From positions 496,001 through 560,000 of the forward strand of contig NZ_PYOD01000002.1 in NCBI RefSeq assembly GCF_003026285.1: a stretch of DNA of 64,000 nucleotides, written 5' to 3'. Below, one piece after another: positions 9,206-17,720 of the stretch; within the stretch, counting starts at the first letter, position 1; the number at the start of each line of letters is the position of its first letter. The stretch comes from Photobacterium profundum. Its GTDB lineage: Bacteria; Pseudomonadota; Gammaproteobacteria; Enterobacterales; Vibrionaceae. The translations under genes and the position numbers were made by a program. The notes under the pieces are model-generated. The model made no database searches and was not told where the DNA came from. It saw nothing but the letters and a program-made list of their open reading frames with translations.

Positions 9206-9566
9206 AGCAGAACTCGAAACATCTAATATGAGGCGCGCAGTTTACGTATTCTCTATGAAGAAACAATATAAAAAGTAATTATTTTTTATATTCACTTACC
9301 TTAGTTTTATTTATTGGCCATTTCACTATCGCCATGATAAATAGCGTAGAAGATAAAGTTAAGATCTTCAGACAATATTCACTTATTAAGAAAACGAATA
9401 GTCACATATCAAGCAACCTTACGATATGGTACTCAGAGCTACCTTAGACAAGGTTGGAATATAACAGCATATTCATTCAACCTAACTTTGCATTATTGCC
9501 GTTTTTCACATCAACCATTGCCTGATACTGTATGTGTATTAGTTATCCAGTCTATTAGGGCACACC
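9206..9566. other. Intergenic region, 361 bp
   Basis: Non-coding, AT-rich DNA between the divergent SMR exporter and the 45-residue membrane protein gene. It must hold both promoters. I see no clear operator palindrome, RNA motif or ORF with a ribosome site. Confidence 0.6.
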
Positions 9567-9704
9567 ATGAAACCTTGGTTTAAATTCATCCCACTTATTA
9601 TGCTTGTTAGTTACTTCTTTTATTACGATGTTATTGATCCAATGGATAAAAATGCACCTAGTACACAAACAACGATTTCAGCATCACAAAATACAGAACA
9701 ATGA
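9567..9704 (+). CDS. Small single-pass membrane protein, 45 residues
   Basis: ATG at 9567 opens a 45-codon frame ending at TGA 9702-9704. The product starts MKPWFKFIPLIMLVSYFFYY, a basic N-terminus then one membrane helix, followed by a short polar tail rich in Thr, Ser and Gln. A GGG lies six bases before the ATG as a modest ribosome site. The composition of a small anchored protein makes chance unlikely, but I do not recognise a family. It could be a tiny membrane regulator or accessory subunit. Confidence 0.5.
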   Translation: MKPWFKFIPLIMLVSYFFYYDVIDPMDKNAPSTQTTISASQNTEQ

Positions 9705-9931
9705 TATTTACCTTCAATTACGCAGATAAACGAAATAAGAACTCAATAAATAGTAACAAATAATAACTCTTGGCTACATGCAGAGTTACAAACGCTTAAT
9801 AACTCAGCATTACCAGGACAATCTTACGTTTCAATTTTGTCCATACCTGTAGCACATTGATAATGGTACGCTATACTCAAGAAATGATTCCAAAATCAAA
9901 ATTCTAATACTCGCTGTATTGAAAACCTCTT

Positions 9932-9977
9932 CCAAATCACATACCTCCAGTGTAAACAGTATGTGATTTGGTTTTTT
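9932..9977 (+). terminator. Strong Rho-independent terminator upstream of lplA
   Basis: A perfect 13-bp stem, CCAAATCACATAC (9932-9944) with GTATGTGATTTGG (9959-9971), followed directly by six T. It points to a plus-strand transcript ending here, 106 bp before the lplA start and 228 bp after the small membrane protein gene. It may end that gene's mRNA, a small RNA, or an attenuated lplA leader. The -10-like TATACT at 9872-9877 lacks a good -35. Confidence 0.75.
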
Positions 9978-10082
9978 CACTTCCTTCCTTTGATTCAAAC
10001 TCTCAGCTTCCAAATGAGAACTATGTGCATTTAAAAATAATGTACGTATAATCATCATACAAACTTGGTTAAGGTTATTATT

Positions 10083-11099
10083 ATGTCAACCATTCGAGTA
10101 TTACTTTCCACGTCAACAAATCCTTGGTTTAACTTAGCCGTTGAAGACAGCATCTTCAGGTCTATGTCTAACAAGCAACGTGTTCTCTTTCTATGGCGAA
10201 ATGATGATAGTGTTGTTATAGGTCGTGCTCAAAACCCATGGAAAGAATGTAATACACGAAAGATGGAACAAAATGGCATTACACTTGCGCGCCGTCAAAG
10301 CGGTGGCGGTGCTGTTTTTCATGACTTAGGTAATACCAACTTTACATTCATGGCCGGTAAACCAGAATATGATAAAGCAGTGTCAACAAACATTGTATTA
10401 AATGCGTTGAAGACGTTGCATGTGAAGGGTAAATCAACCGGACGAAATGATCTGGTTATTGAAGATAGCGAAGGAGAGCGGAAGTTTTCTGGTTCAGCAT
10501 ACCGTGAAACGATGGATAGAGGCTTCCACCATGGTACGTTATTATTGAATGCAGATTTAGGACGTCTCGCCAACTATTTACGCCCTGATCCTAAAAAGCT
10601 TCAAGCAAAAGGCATCCAATCTGTACGTTCTCGCGTAGCTAATTTAAACGAGATTAATCCTGAAATTAACCACGACAATGTATGCACTGCCATCATAGAT
10701 GCTTTCTTTCAGCATTATGGTGAAACGGTAAAGCCAGAATATATATCACCAGAGTCATTACCAGAACTACCCAATTTCACAGAGAAGTTTGAGCATCAAA
10801 GTAGCTGGCTATGGAACTTTGGGAACACCCCAGAATTTATGCATACATTAAGTGAACGCTTTACATGGGGTGGAATTGAATTACATCTTGATATAAAAAA
10901 GGCGCACATAGTCAAAGCAAAAATATTCACAGATAGCCTTAATCCAACCCCATTAGAAACGTTGCCTAAAGCGCTTATTGACCAACCATATAGTATTGAT
11001 GCTTTTAACAAAATCATTAACGAAACAGCAAAGGCTTTTCCTGAAAGCGTCAATGAGTTAGCTGAACTACAAAAATGGCTTACAACCGCGATTGCGTAA
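10083..11099 (+). CDS. lplA: Lipoate-protein ligase A
   Basis: 338 residues, the same length as E. coli LplA. The N-terminus ([20 protein letters not shown]) and the core [20 protein letters not shown] with the downstream KFSGSAYR are diagnostic of the biotin/lipoyl ligase fold and of lipoate activation. The enzyme adenylates free lipoate and attaches it to the lysine of the E2 and GcvH lipoyl domains in the cytosol. An in-frame start at 10065 exists, but ATG 10083 has AAGG upstream and matches the family N-terminus. It is monocistronic; the next gene converges on it 30 bp away. Confidence 0.96.
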   Translation: MSTIRVLLSTSTNPWFNLAVEDSIFRSMSNKQRVLFLWRNDDSVVIGRAQNPWKECNTRKMEQNGITLARRQSGGGAVFHDLGNTNFTFMAGKPEYDKAVSTNIVLNALKTLHVKGKSTGRNDLVIEDSEGERKFSGSAYRETMDRGFHHGTLLLNADLGRLANYLRPDPKKLQAKGIQSVRSRVANLNEINPEINHDNVCTAIIDAFFQHYGETVKPEYISPESLPELPNFTEKFEHQSSWLWNFGNTPEFMHTLSERFTWGGIELHLDIKKAHIVKAKIFTDSLNPTPLETLPKALIDQPYSIDAFNKIINETAKAFPESVNELAELQKWLTTAIA

Positions 11100-11129
11100 G
11101 TAAATTATAAGAATATTCAGTACACATAG

Positions 11130-11516
11130 TTACATGTCCCACTCAACTATATGCCCTTCATCATAAACGCCATCACTGTATGCGGGCGTATAGTTGATAA
11201 AAATATTATTTTTCGCAACGGGTACGTGCTCTGCAATAGTATTGGCAATGAGTTCCAACATGGCCATTATCTGTTGTTCCGTATTGAAATTAGGGGCGAT
11301 TAAATCAACGAGTAATGGATGCGTATTAATTCCTTGAACCTCTGCCACTTTTCCTGCATGAGAGTAATGCCCTTTCAATAAGTACTCCCACGACACCATA
11401 ATATGATGACTCTCTATGCCTGTAGCATCAGCCACTGCTTGCGATAAATTACAAACGACTAGTGGAATATCAACGTCACCCTCAAATGGTAACGACTTTA
11501 TTCTAATCAATGGCAT
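11130..11516 (-). CDS. Tautomerase-superfamily protein
   Basis: 128 residues from the ATG at 11516, chosen because it places proline directly after Met (MPLIRIKSLPF), as needed for the catalytic N-terminal Pro1 of 4-oxalocrotonate tautomerase and MIF relatives. A longer frame to 11549 would bury that proline. Two beta-alpha-beta units are apparent, with a repeated TEQQIMAMLELIANTIAE-type helix in the second half. At about twice the size of 4-OT it would form a trimer of fused units. The substrate is unknown. Confidence 0.65.
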   Translation of the reverse strand: MPLIRIKSLPFEGDVDIPLVVCNLSQAVADATGIESHHIMVSWEYLLKGHYSHAGKVAEVQGINTHPLLVDLIAPNFNTEQQIMAMLELIANTIAEHVPVAKNNIFINYTPAYSDGVYDEGHIVEWDM

Positions 11517-11660
11517 AAAATTCACCCCTCTCGCATACCGTTTTAACATACGCTTAATAACAATATTAATTATAGAGAAGTGTAATAAAAGCTTGTCATT
11601 TTTTGCCGTATCAAAAACGAGAAAATCATAAAGAAGTGCAATATAAAAAACATAATAATA

Positions 11661-11696
11661 AAAAAGCCCATCTAGATTAACTCTAAATGGACTTTT
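11661..11696 (-). terminator. Terminator of the ascorbate-type PTS operon
   Basis: AGCCCATCTAGA pairs with TCTAAATGGACT (two G-U pairs in RNA) around a five-base loop. On the minus strand the stem is followed by a T-run. It lies about 60 bp after the IIC stop codon. Confidence 0.75.
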
Positions 11697-11757
11697 AACA
11701 AGACTATGTTATGTGTCTATTTTCTACATTTATTCTATGAAAATATAACTAGAAAGA

Positions 11758-13014
11758 TTAACGAACAATCAACCCAAGCAAGATACCCACAGCACCAAAA
11801 TCGGCGTCACTGAATGTAGTATTAGCAAATCCTAAATCCCCAAGTACAGGCATAAGGAATACAGGCAAGAACGTAATCAATAGACCTTGAGCAAATGCGC
11901 CTAACATTGCACCACGGCGCCCACCAGTCGCATTACCAAATACACCCGCTGCTGCACCAACGAAGAAGTGAGGTACAACGCCTGGAATAATAACGGTAAG
12001 CCCCATGATATAGAGTAAGAACATACCCAGTAAACCAGCCGCAAAACTTGATAAGAAACCCACTAACACTGCATTCGGTGCGTAAGGAAATACTACTGGG
12101 CAATCCAATGCTGGTTTTGCATTCGGCACCAACTTGTCGGAGATCCCTTTAAATGCCGGTACGATTTCTGCGATAACCATACGCACACCTTGCAAGATAA
12201 CATACACACCCGCCGCGAAGCTGATAGATTGCATTAAGGCAAACATGAACCAGTGTTTGCCACCGCTCACTTCACGAACAAAGTCACCGCCAGCGAACAA
12301 GCACGTGACGATAAAGATGATCCCCATAGTAAACGAAATAGCCACAGGGGTATCACGCAAGAACAATAAGCTCTTAGGTACATCCATATCTTCTGTTGAA
12401 TGTTCTTTATTACCGAACTTGCTACCAATAAAGCCAGCTAGCACGTAAGACAACGTCGAGAAGTGACCAATTGCCACATCATCAGAACCCGTTACTTGCT
12501 TCATATATTTATGAGCAATAGCAGGGAAGAATACCATTACAGAGCCGACAACCACCGAGCCCAGCGCAATCAGAGGTACACCCGACATACCGCTAGATGA
12601 TAAAATTGCAGCAACCATCATTGACATGAACAAAGTGTGGTGGCCCGTTAAGAAAATGAATTTCCATGGTGTAAGACGGGCTATCAGTATATTCACCAGC
12701 ATCGCAAAGAACATGATCATCGCCATTTCTTTACCGAATGCTTCTTGTGCTATCGACACAATGGCTTCGTTATTTGGCACAACACCAGTAATGCCGAAAG
12801 CTTGCTGGAAAATAGTGGCAAAATCACCTAACGAGTTTACAACCAGACCAGCACCAGCGCCTAGTATCACAAAACCCATTATCGTTTTAACAGTGCCTTT
12901 AATACACTCAGTTACCGGCTTTTTCTGAGCAATCAAGCCAATAAGAGCAATAAGACCAACAAGGACGGCTGGCTCTGCCAACACGTCATTCATTAGAAAG
13001 CTAAAAAATTCCAT
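11758..13014 (-). CDS. PTS transporter IIC component, ascorbate (UlaA) type
   Basis: 418 residues with about ten or more membrane segments. The pattern is that of the UlaA/SgaT family: IKGTVKTIMGFVILGAGAGL near residue 40 and TGHHTLFMSMM near residue 125. It is the integral membrane channel receiving phosphate from the separate IIB protein encoded 9 bp upstream. No ulaD, ulaE, ulaF or ulaG homologue is in the window, so the sugar need not be ascorbate. Family is secure, substrate open. Confidence 0.9.
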   Translation of the reverse strand: MEFFSFLMNDVLAEPAVLVGLIALIGLIAQKKPVTECIKGTVKTIMGFVILGAGAGLVVNSLGDFATIFQQAFGITGVVPNNEAIVSIAQEAFGKEMAMIMFFAMLVNILIARLTPWKFIFLTGHHTLFMSMMVAAILSSSGMSGVPLIALGSVVVGSVMVFFPAIAHKYMKQVTGSDDVAIGHFSTLSYVLAGFIGSKFGNKEHSTEDMDVPKSLLFLRDTPVAISFTMGIIFIVTCLFAGGDFVREVSGGKHWFMFALMQSISFAAGVYVILQGVRMVIAEIVPAFKGISDKLVPNAKPALDCPVVFPYAPNAVLVGFLSSFAAGLLGMFLLYIMGLTVIIPGVVPHFFVGAAAGVFGNATGGRRGAMLGAFAQGLLITFLPVFLMPVLGDLGFANTTFSDADFGAVGILLGLIVR

Positions 13015-13023
13015 AACAGCCTC

Positions 13024-13311
13024 TTACAGTGCGCCAAGGTCTTGTAAGGCAACCGACAGACGTTCTTTCATCGCCACTTTATCGATCATGTTGTCTAATG
13101 AAACAATCTTGCCATCTACACCTTGTGCAGTAAGCTGCTCAGTTATATCTTTAGTACCGATGAAAATCTCACATGGTGTACCTTTTGCTGATCCCAAATC
13201 AATGTGATCCACCTCAGCCACAACGTTAAGCTCTTTGATAATTGACTTAATGCTCATTTCCATCATTAAGCTAGTACCCAGACCGTGACCACAAACAACC
13301 ATAATTTTCAT
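13024..13311 (-). CDS. PTS IIB component, ascorbate/galactitol (UlaB) type
   Basis: 95 residues beginning MKIMVVCGHGLGTSLMMEM. Cys7 in VCGHGLGTS is the phosphorylation site, in the P-loop typical of UlaB/GatB-type IIB proteins. It is a soluble phosphocarrier between the IIA protein and the IIC channel. The gene sits 43 bp after IIA and 9 bp before IIC in one transcript. Length matches the family. Confidence 0.9.
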   Translation of the reverse strand: MKIMVVCGHGLGTSLMMEMSIKSIIKELNVVAEVDHIDLGSAKGTPCEIFIGTKDITEQLTAQGVDGKIVSLDNMIDKVAMKERLSVALQDLGAL

Positions 13312-13354
13312 AATGTTCTACCTTTCTACCGTTTTATTTTTATAAGATGTGAGA

Positions 13355-13798
13355 TTAATATTTCTCGATAATTTCACGAATTGTTTCAACACTTTGTGCA
13401 TTACAAATCATTTGAATATGTTCTTCATTCATAAACAATTCAACAAGTTGAGCTATGGCTTCAACATGGCTATTGCTATCTGTTGCTGCCAGTGTCACTA
13501 ATAGTTTCACGGGGTCATTTTCATCAGCGTCAAAATTCACACCCTGCTTGATAACCGTTAACCCTAAAGAAAGCTGGTTTACCCCGTCTTCTGGACGAGC
13601 ATGCGGCATCGCAATACCTGGACCGACAACGTAATAAGGCCCCATTTCCGCATGTGAACGGAAAATAGCTTCAACATAGCTTGGCTCTACAGCCCCTTTC
13701 TCAATCAACGCTTGGCATGACAATTCTATTGCTTGCTGCCAGTTATCAGCACTTTCGTGAATACGTATTACATCAGTGGTAAGCAGTTCTTTAAGCAT
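13355..13798 (-). CDS. PTS IIA component, mannitol/fructose-like (UlaC type)
   Basis: 147 residues. The phospho-accepting histidine lies in GPGIAMPHARPEDGV, as in UlaC and mannitol/fructose IIA domains. The open frame continues to 13957, but the segment before MLKELLTTDVIRIHE has no similarity to IIA domains, overlaps the operator region and lacks a ribosome site, whereas ATG 13798 has GAGTAG upstream. It is the first gene of the operon and passes phosphate from HPr to IIB. Confidence 0.88.
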   Translation of the reverse strand: MLKELLTTDVIRIHESADNWQQAIELSCQALIEKGAVEPSYVEAIFRSHAEMGPYYVVGPGIAMPHARPEDGVNQLSLGLTVIKQGVNFDADENDPVKLLVTLAATDSNSHVEAIAQLVELFMNEEHIQMICNAQSVETIREIIEKY

Positions 13799-13866
13799 GG
13801 TTCTACTCTTTATTGTTAACGTTCCCTCGATGGGATAGCGCAACTTTAAACATCTTCGAGGTTTAA

Positions 13867-13888
13867 TAAAGCGATCAAAATCACATTT
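13867..13888 (-). promoter_or_regulatory. Probable CRP-cAMP site of the PTS operon
   Basis: On the minus strand the left half AAATGTGAT is a perfect match to the CRP consensus, and GATC-GC continues the right half; 17 of 22 consensus positions agree by hand count. It lies 69 bp upstream of the IIA start and touches the first LacI-type operator, so activation by CRP and repression by the LacI protein could compete. Confidence 0.6.
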
Positions 13889-13934
13889 GGTAGCGCTACC
13901 TGATAGCGCTACCAAAATTTGTGATAGCGCTACC
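13889..13934. promoter_or_regulatory. Three LacI-type operators between PTS operon and its regulator
   Basis: One perfect palindrome GGTAGCGCTACC (13889-13900) and two near copies GATAGCGCTACC (13902-13913 and 13923-13934). Centres are 13 and 21 bp apart, the latter two helical turns. The even palindrome with a central GC step is typical of LacI-family operators. They lie in the intergenic region shared with the divergent LacI-type gene, its obvious binder. Confidence 0.8.
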
Positions 13935-14183
13935 ATTTTTACCATCACACTTAGCAAGATCAGATTGGCAGCAGGGAATAAACAAGGTTAAAATGCCTAG
14001 CTCACTATCAGATTAATCAACATCCTTTATCTAATTTCATATAAAACATATAGATATAGTCAGTATATAGGGATTCAGAGTAAGCTCAGCGAGTAGGCAG
14101 AGGTAGCTTAGGATGAAGATTTAGGCTGTATTGCTAAACAAGCAGAATGTTTACCAATGCACTTTTAACACTCAGGAGATTCG

Positions 14184-15209
14184 ATGGCAGAGCCTCGAAA
14201 ACGCCGCGGTACAGGCCGAGTAACATTGGCAGACGTGGCAAAACTGGCAGGCGTAGGATCGATGACCGTATCTCGCGCATTAAGAACGCCTGACCAAGTA
14301 TCAGATAAATTAAGAGATAAAATTCAACAAGTTGTTGACGAGTTAGGGTATATCCCCAACAAAGCAGCTGGTGCTTTGGCATCAGGGCAAAGCTATTCGA
14401 TTGCTGTTATTCTTCCCTCGTTGGCTGAAAAAGCATGCACCTCTTTTATTCCTTCTTTTCAGCAGGTATTGAATCAGGCCGGCTATCAATTAGTGCTGGG
14501 CTACAGTAACTATTCGATGGAGCAAGAGGAAGATTTGCTCTCAACTTTACTTGCGAGCAGCCCTGCTGCGGTTGTTTTATTCGGTAGTGAACGGTCAGTA
14601 AAATCTAAAAACATCCTTGAAAATGCCAAGCTGCCCGTGCTTGAGGTTGCAGAATTAAACCCGCTTGCAATTGATATGAATATCGGTGTCGATCATTACG
14701 AGGCAGGTAAAGCAATGACTCGCCATTTAATCGGTCAAGGCTATAAGAACATTGGTTTTGTTGGCGCTCATGGCGAGCAAGCTATTTTAAGAAAACAGCT
14801 AAGAGGCTGGCAAGCTGGAATGATCGAAGGTTATTTAACACCCGATCATTTTTTAACGACCCACGAAAGCCCTAGCATTAATCTTGGCTGCGAAGGTGTG
14901 GCTAAATTATTACTGCGTCAGCGGGATCTAGATGCGCTTATTTGTAGTCATGAAGAGATAGCAATGGGAGCACTATTCGAGTGCCAAAGACGTGTATTGC
15001 CCGTACCGAAAGGTCTCGCAGTTGCGTGCTTAGATGGCTCTCAATTCAGCGAGCAATGCTACCCTAGGCTAACGGCCATACATATTGATTACCCCAAAAT
15101 GGGGGAAGAAGCGGCGAGAAAATTACTAAATACATTAGATGACAATAATGAAAGCAATATTAAGCAATTAAACATAGGCTTTACACTCCAAGAGCGAGCA
15201 AGCAGCTAA
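14184..15209 (+). CDS. LacI-family repressor, probable regulator of the PTS operon
   Basis: 341 residues. The DNA-binding helix-turn-helix TLADVAKLAGVGSMTVSRAL and hinge GYIPNKAAGALASGQS are classic LacI family; the sequence is of the GntR/IdnR subgroup and distantly resembles the second LacI protein at 59658. The periplasmic-binding-like effector domain follows. An AGGAG element precedes the ATG. It is divergent from the PTS IIA gene with three palindromic operators between, so it likely represses the PTS genes and possibly itself. The inducer is unknown. Confidence 0.9.
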   Translation: MAEPRKRRGTGRVTLADVAKLAGVGSMTVSRALRTPDQVSDKLRDKIQQVVDELGYIPNKAAGALASGQSYSIAVILPSLAEKACTSFIPSFQQVLNQAGYQLVLGYSNYSMEQEEDLLSTLLASSPAAVVLFGSERSVKSKNILENAKLPVLEVAELNPLAIDMNIGVDHYEAGKAMTRHLIGQGYKNIGFVGAHGEQAILRKQLRGWQAGMIEGYLTPDHFLTTHESPSINLGCEGVAKLLLRQRDLDALICSHEEIAMGALFECQRRVLPVPKGLAVACLDGSQFSEQCYPRLTAIHIDYPKMGEEAARKLLNTLDDNNESNIKQLNIGFTLQERASS

Positions 15210-15225
15210 GCGTTAAAACCATATA

Positions 15226-15271
15226 AAAACACCAGAAATGACTTAATTAAAAGCTTCTTTCTGGTGTTTTA
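15226..15271. terminator. Bidirectional terminator
   Basis: A perfect 13-bp stem, AAAACACCAGAAA (15226-15238) with TTTCTGGTGTTTT (15258-15270). It serves the LacI gene on plus and the converging cation exporter on minus. Confidence 0.8.
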
Positions 15272-15307
15272 TACAGAACACGCTATAAAAATTGAATCGT
15301 TAACATT

Positions 15308-16249
15308 CTAATCTTTAGGCTTTTCATCGTGGCATTCATCTTCGCCACAACACGGGTTAATCACCCTTTCAGCACAGTTATACGGTTCAATGTGAATAAT
15401 CACATCAACCACTTCATCAAGCTGTTTAAGGATATGGCTCTTAAAATTCTCCGTAATTTCGTGGGCCTTATCAACACTCATATCGGGATCAACTAACAGG
15501 TGAAAGTCGAGTAAAATACTGCTACCAGTGCGACGACTTCTAATAGCATGAACTTCACGGATGTCGCTGTTTTCAGATGCGTATTGTTGAATTTTTTTCT
15601 CAATATCACTATCTGCTTCAGCTTCTGTGATTTCCATAATCGCTGGCCATAAGATTTCAAAAGCCGCTTTTAAAATCATTGCCGTTACTAATAAAGCGGC
15701 TACTTGGTCAAGATAATGCAAATCAGGCACAAAGTAGTTTGCAATAACCGCAATAGCAACAGGAAGTGAACTCAATGCATCCGAACGGTGATGCCAAGCA
15801 TTGGCATGCAGGGCACGACTATTAATTTTCTTCGCTTGAACAACTGTCCAACGGTACAGTATTTCTTTCACTAAAATAGAAGCAACTGCAGCACCAAAAG
15901 CAAGCATACCTGGATTGGTTTTTGCTTCATTTCCGATAGAGTTAATTGAATCCCAACCTATACCGATACCAACAATAGCGAGAATAACGCCAATGAAAAT
16001 ATTGGTGAGGGTTTCAAAGCGCCCATGCCCATAAGGGTGTTCTTTATCTGCTGGAGCAGTCCAATACCTTGAACCAATTAAGATTGCGGTGTCTGTTACT
16101 AAGTCAGAAAAACTATGAACACCATCGGCAATCAAAGCTTGGCTACCTGTAATCTTACCTATAGTGATTTTTAACAAGGCTAACGCAACGTTAGCTATCG
16201 AACCGACCCATGTGGCTTTACGGATCAATTTTAGTGGCACATCAGACAT
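15308..16249 (-). CDS. Cation diffusion facilitator, FieF-like metal exporter
   Basis: 313 residues with six membrane segments. The metal sites of CDF proteins are visible: DGVHSFSDLVTD in helix 2 and HRSDALSS in helix 5, followed by a cytosolic C-terminal domain. CDF proteins export Zn2+, Fe2+ or Mn2+ in exchange for protons. The final ~25 residues are unusual: Cys in NCAERV, then PCCGEDECHDEKP, a Cys/His/acid-rich tail not present in E. coli FieF as I recall it, which may bind metal. Single gene between terminator and repeat. Confidence 0.88.
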   Translation of the reverse strand: MSDVPLKLIRKATWVGSIANVALALLKITIGKITGSQALIADGVHSFSDLVTDTAILIGSRYWTAPADKEHPYGHGRFETLTNIFIGVILAIVGIGIGWDSINSIGNEAKTNPGMLAFGAAVASILVKEILYRWTVVQAKKINSRALHANAWHHRSDALSSLPVAIAVIANYFVPDLHYLDQVAALLVTAMILKAAFEILWPAIMEITEAEADSDIEKKIQQYASENSDIREVHAIRSRRTGSSILLDFHLLVDPDMSVDKAHEITENFKSHILKQLDEVVDVIIHIEPYNCAERVINPCCGEDECHDEKPKD

Positions 16250-16282
16250 ACTATTAACTCAAAACTACTTATATAAAAGGCC

Positions 16283-16342
16283 TATACCCAAATTACTTCA
16301 AGGTACTCGTTTCAGCGAGAATATTGAGATAATTTGGGAATA
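16283..16342. repeat. Palindromic intergenic repeat
   Basis: CCCAAATTA (16287-16295) pairs with TAATTTGGG (16330-16338), enclosing a small stem CTCG/CGAG (16306-16319). Its left end TATACCCAAATTACTTC recurs with one change at 23393-23409, at the end of eptA. I recall similar dispersed elements between genes in Vibrionaceae. It also separates tag from the cation exporter gene. Confidence 0.5.
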
Positions 16343-16371
16343 CGTAAATTTATCATATCTGATTTACAATT

Positions 16372-16992
16372 TTATTTCTCACTAAGAATAGGCTTTGATA
16401 CTTCGTAGCAATCACATGAAACTAAATGATCGTTGACCATGCCAGTTGCTTGCATTAACGCATAACAGATAGTCTCACCAATAAACTTAAAGCCTTTTTT
16501 CTTCAAGAACTTGCTCATTGCTTTCGATTGTTCTGTTATAGCTGGCACTTGTTCTGGTGTAGCCCATGTATTGACTACTGGCTTGTCATCTACAAACTGC
16601 CACAATGCCGCTGATAAACTGCCGTATTCTTGTTGTAGTGCAAGTGCTGCTTCTGCATTACTGAATACTGAGCGAATCTTGTTACGATGTTTAATGACAT
16701 CATACTGATTAATAACCTCATCGATATGGGACTCATCATCAAGGTTTTCTGCCTGTTGTTTTACGGCAATTAATGTTTTTAAATCATATTGCTTAAATGC
16801 TTCACGGTATGCCTCTCGACGTTTGAGTATGGTGTACCAACTCAAGCCAGCTTGCGCCCCCTCTAAAGTAATAAATTCAAATAAGTACTGATCATTAAAA
16901 TTGGGTCTACCCCATTCTTTGTCATGGTATTCACGCTCAATAGAGTGATTTAACGCCCAAGCGCACGTACGCTTATCCAAAATATTATCCAT
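16372..16992 (-). CDS. tag: DNA-3-methyladenine glycosylase I
   Basis: 206 residues (E. coli Tag 187). It retains the zinc-snap ligands, Cys10 and the His of REYHDKEWG near the N-terminus and NDHLVSCDCY near the C-terminus, and the core LEGAQAGLSWYTILKRREAYR with the catalytic-pocket Glu and Trp. KKKGFKFIGETICYALMQA is also typical. The enzyme excises 3-methyladenine from alkylated DNA. A stretch of about ten extra residues (QQAENLDDESHID) lies mid-protein. Monocistronic. Confidence 0.95.
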   Translation of the reverse strand: MDNILDKRTCAWALNHSIEREYHDKEWGRPNFNDQYLFEFITLEGAQAGLSWYTILKRREAYREAFKQYDLKTLIAVKQQAENLDDESHIDEVINQYDVIKHRNKIRSVFSNAEAALALQQEYGSLSAALWQFVDDKPVVNTWATPEQVPAITEQSKAMSKFLKKKGFKFIGETICYALMQATGMVNDHLVSCDCYEVSKPILSEK

Positions 16993-17196
16993 CTATATTT
17001 CCATCTATTTATTTAAATTTTAACGAAAATGACATTACAACGCGACTTGCTATTAAGCATAAACCCACGACACAAACATCCACCATGCAAATGGAGTCAA
17101 GTTAACAATAACTGCTCGTGATTCTTCTTTGACCTTTGTTGTTCTTATGTACAAATTCAGATGATAATAGTTTTCATTACGATCAACGGGAGCAAG

Positions 17197-17486
17197 GATA
17201 CTCATGCCGCCATCAGTGCAATGATTGAAGACATGCCAGCTGATAGTGACGGTCATAAGGCGACGCAGTCGATGCGATGAAACAAGCTGAATCAAGCCCT
17301 GCATTTAAACAACTCAGCGCAATCCAAACTAAACGTTTTGAGGCCGTTGATGGGTCATTGTGGACCTCTGTAGGTGGACCACTCGCCGCATTGAACGTCA
17401 TGCAAGACATCGTCAAACTGGTTAATAAACCGGATGCCGAATCACTTCCAACAATAATCCACAATAAAAATCTGGCAGCAGAGTAG
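17197..17486 (+). pseudogene. Frameshifted gene remnant, unrecognised family
   Basis: One frame reads DTHAAISAMIEDMPADSDGH and ends at TGA 17277-17279 region; a different plus frame takes over near 17259 as GDAVDAMKQAESSPAFKQL and runs to TAG at 17486 with coding-like composition (AVDGSLWTSVGGPLAALNVM). One inserted or lost base near 17255 would join them. The 69-codon frame from ATG 17277 has no ribosome site. No intact 5' part is found upstream. A strong hairpin follows the stop, as after a real gene. Family not recognised. Confidence 0.4.
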
Positions 17487-17497
17487 TTCAATAATGG

Positions 17498-17540
17498 CAC
17501 TACAAACCGTGCTGAATAGCACGCTTTGTAGTGTATGGTT
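17498..17540 (+). terminator. Hairpin after the gene remnant
   Basis: CACTACAAA (17498-17506) pairs with TTTGTAGTG, and CGTGCT with AGCACG inside, with a GAAT loop. A weak T stretch (TATGGTTTT) follows. It probably terminated the now broken gene. Confidence 0.55.
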
Positions 17541-17660
17541 TTAATAAAATAGAAAGTGAACAAATCTTGTAAAATCATGAGGTGATAAAGCGAACGAATA
17601 CGAAATGCAATAACCCCAAAAGCAGCAAATAATTCGCGCAAATTATTATCTTTCCAATTG

Positions 17661-17676
17661 TGTGATTGGAATCACA
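17661..17676 (+). promoter_or_regulatory. Perfect CRP-cAMP site upstream of nagE
   Basis: TGTGATTGGAATCACA has both consensus half-sites TGTGA and TCACA separated by the standard six bases. It lies 153 bp before the nagE start. A possible promoter (TTACTT 17731, TTATAC 17756) lies about 60-90 bp downstream. Confidence 0.75.
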
Positions 17677-17698
17677 TTGAAAATGCCATTTATGCCAA

Positions 17699-17720
17699 AA
17701 CATTAAGGATCCTTAATGTT
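17699..17720. promoter_or_regulatory. 22-bp perfect palindrome, probable operator
   Basis: Core CATTAAGGATCCTTAATG (17701-17718) with two more symmetric bases each side. It sits between the CRP site and the putative nagE promoter, without a loop or T-run, so an operator is more likely than a terminator. It does not look like the E. coli NagC consensus. The regulator is unknown. Confidence 0.6.

Noticed and set aside
9206..9330. Guanidine riboswitch upstream of the SMR gene
   Set aside because: Looked for mini-ykkC-type paired ACGR loops on the minus strand and found none; the SMR protein is Qac-like.
9831..10058. 75-codon minus-strand ORF
   Set aside because: It runs through the strong terminator hairpin, has no ribosome site and no family-like composition.
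13799..13957. N-terminal extension of the PTS IIA frame
   Set aside because: It would overlap the operators, has no ribosome site and is not similar to IIA domains.
17053..17205. Possible 50-residue minus-strand protein ending in a hydrophobic stretch
   Set aside because: The end looks protein-like (FAWWMFVSWVYA), but start signals are poor and no family is recognised. Left uncalled.
17213..17641. 142-codon minus-strand ORF opposite the remnant
   Set aside because: It is antisense to the better coding-like plus frame and crosses a terminator hairpin; it has no ribosome site.
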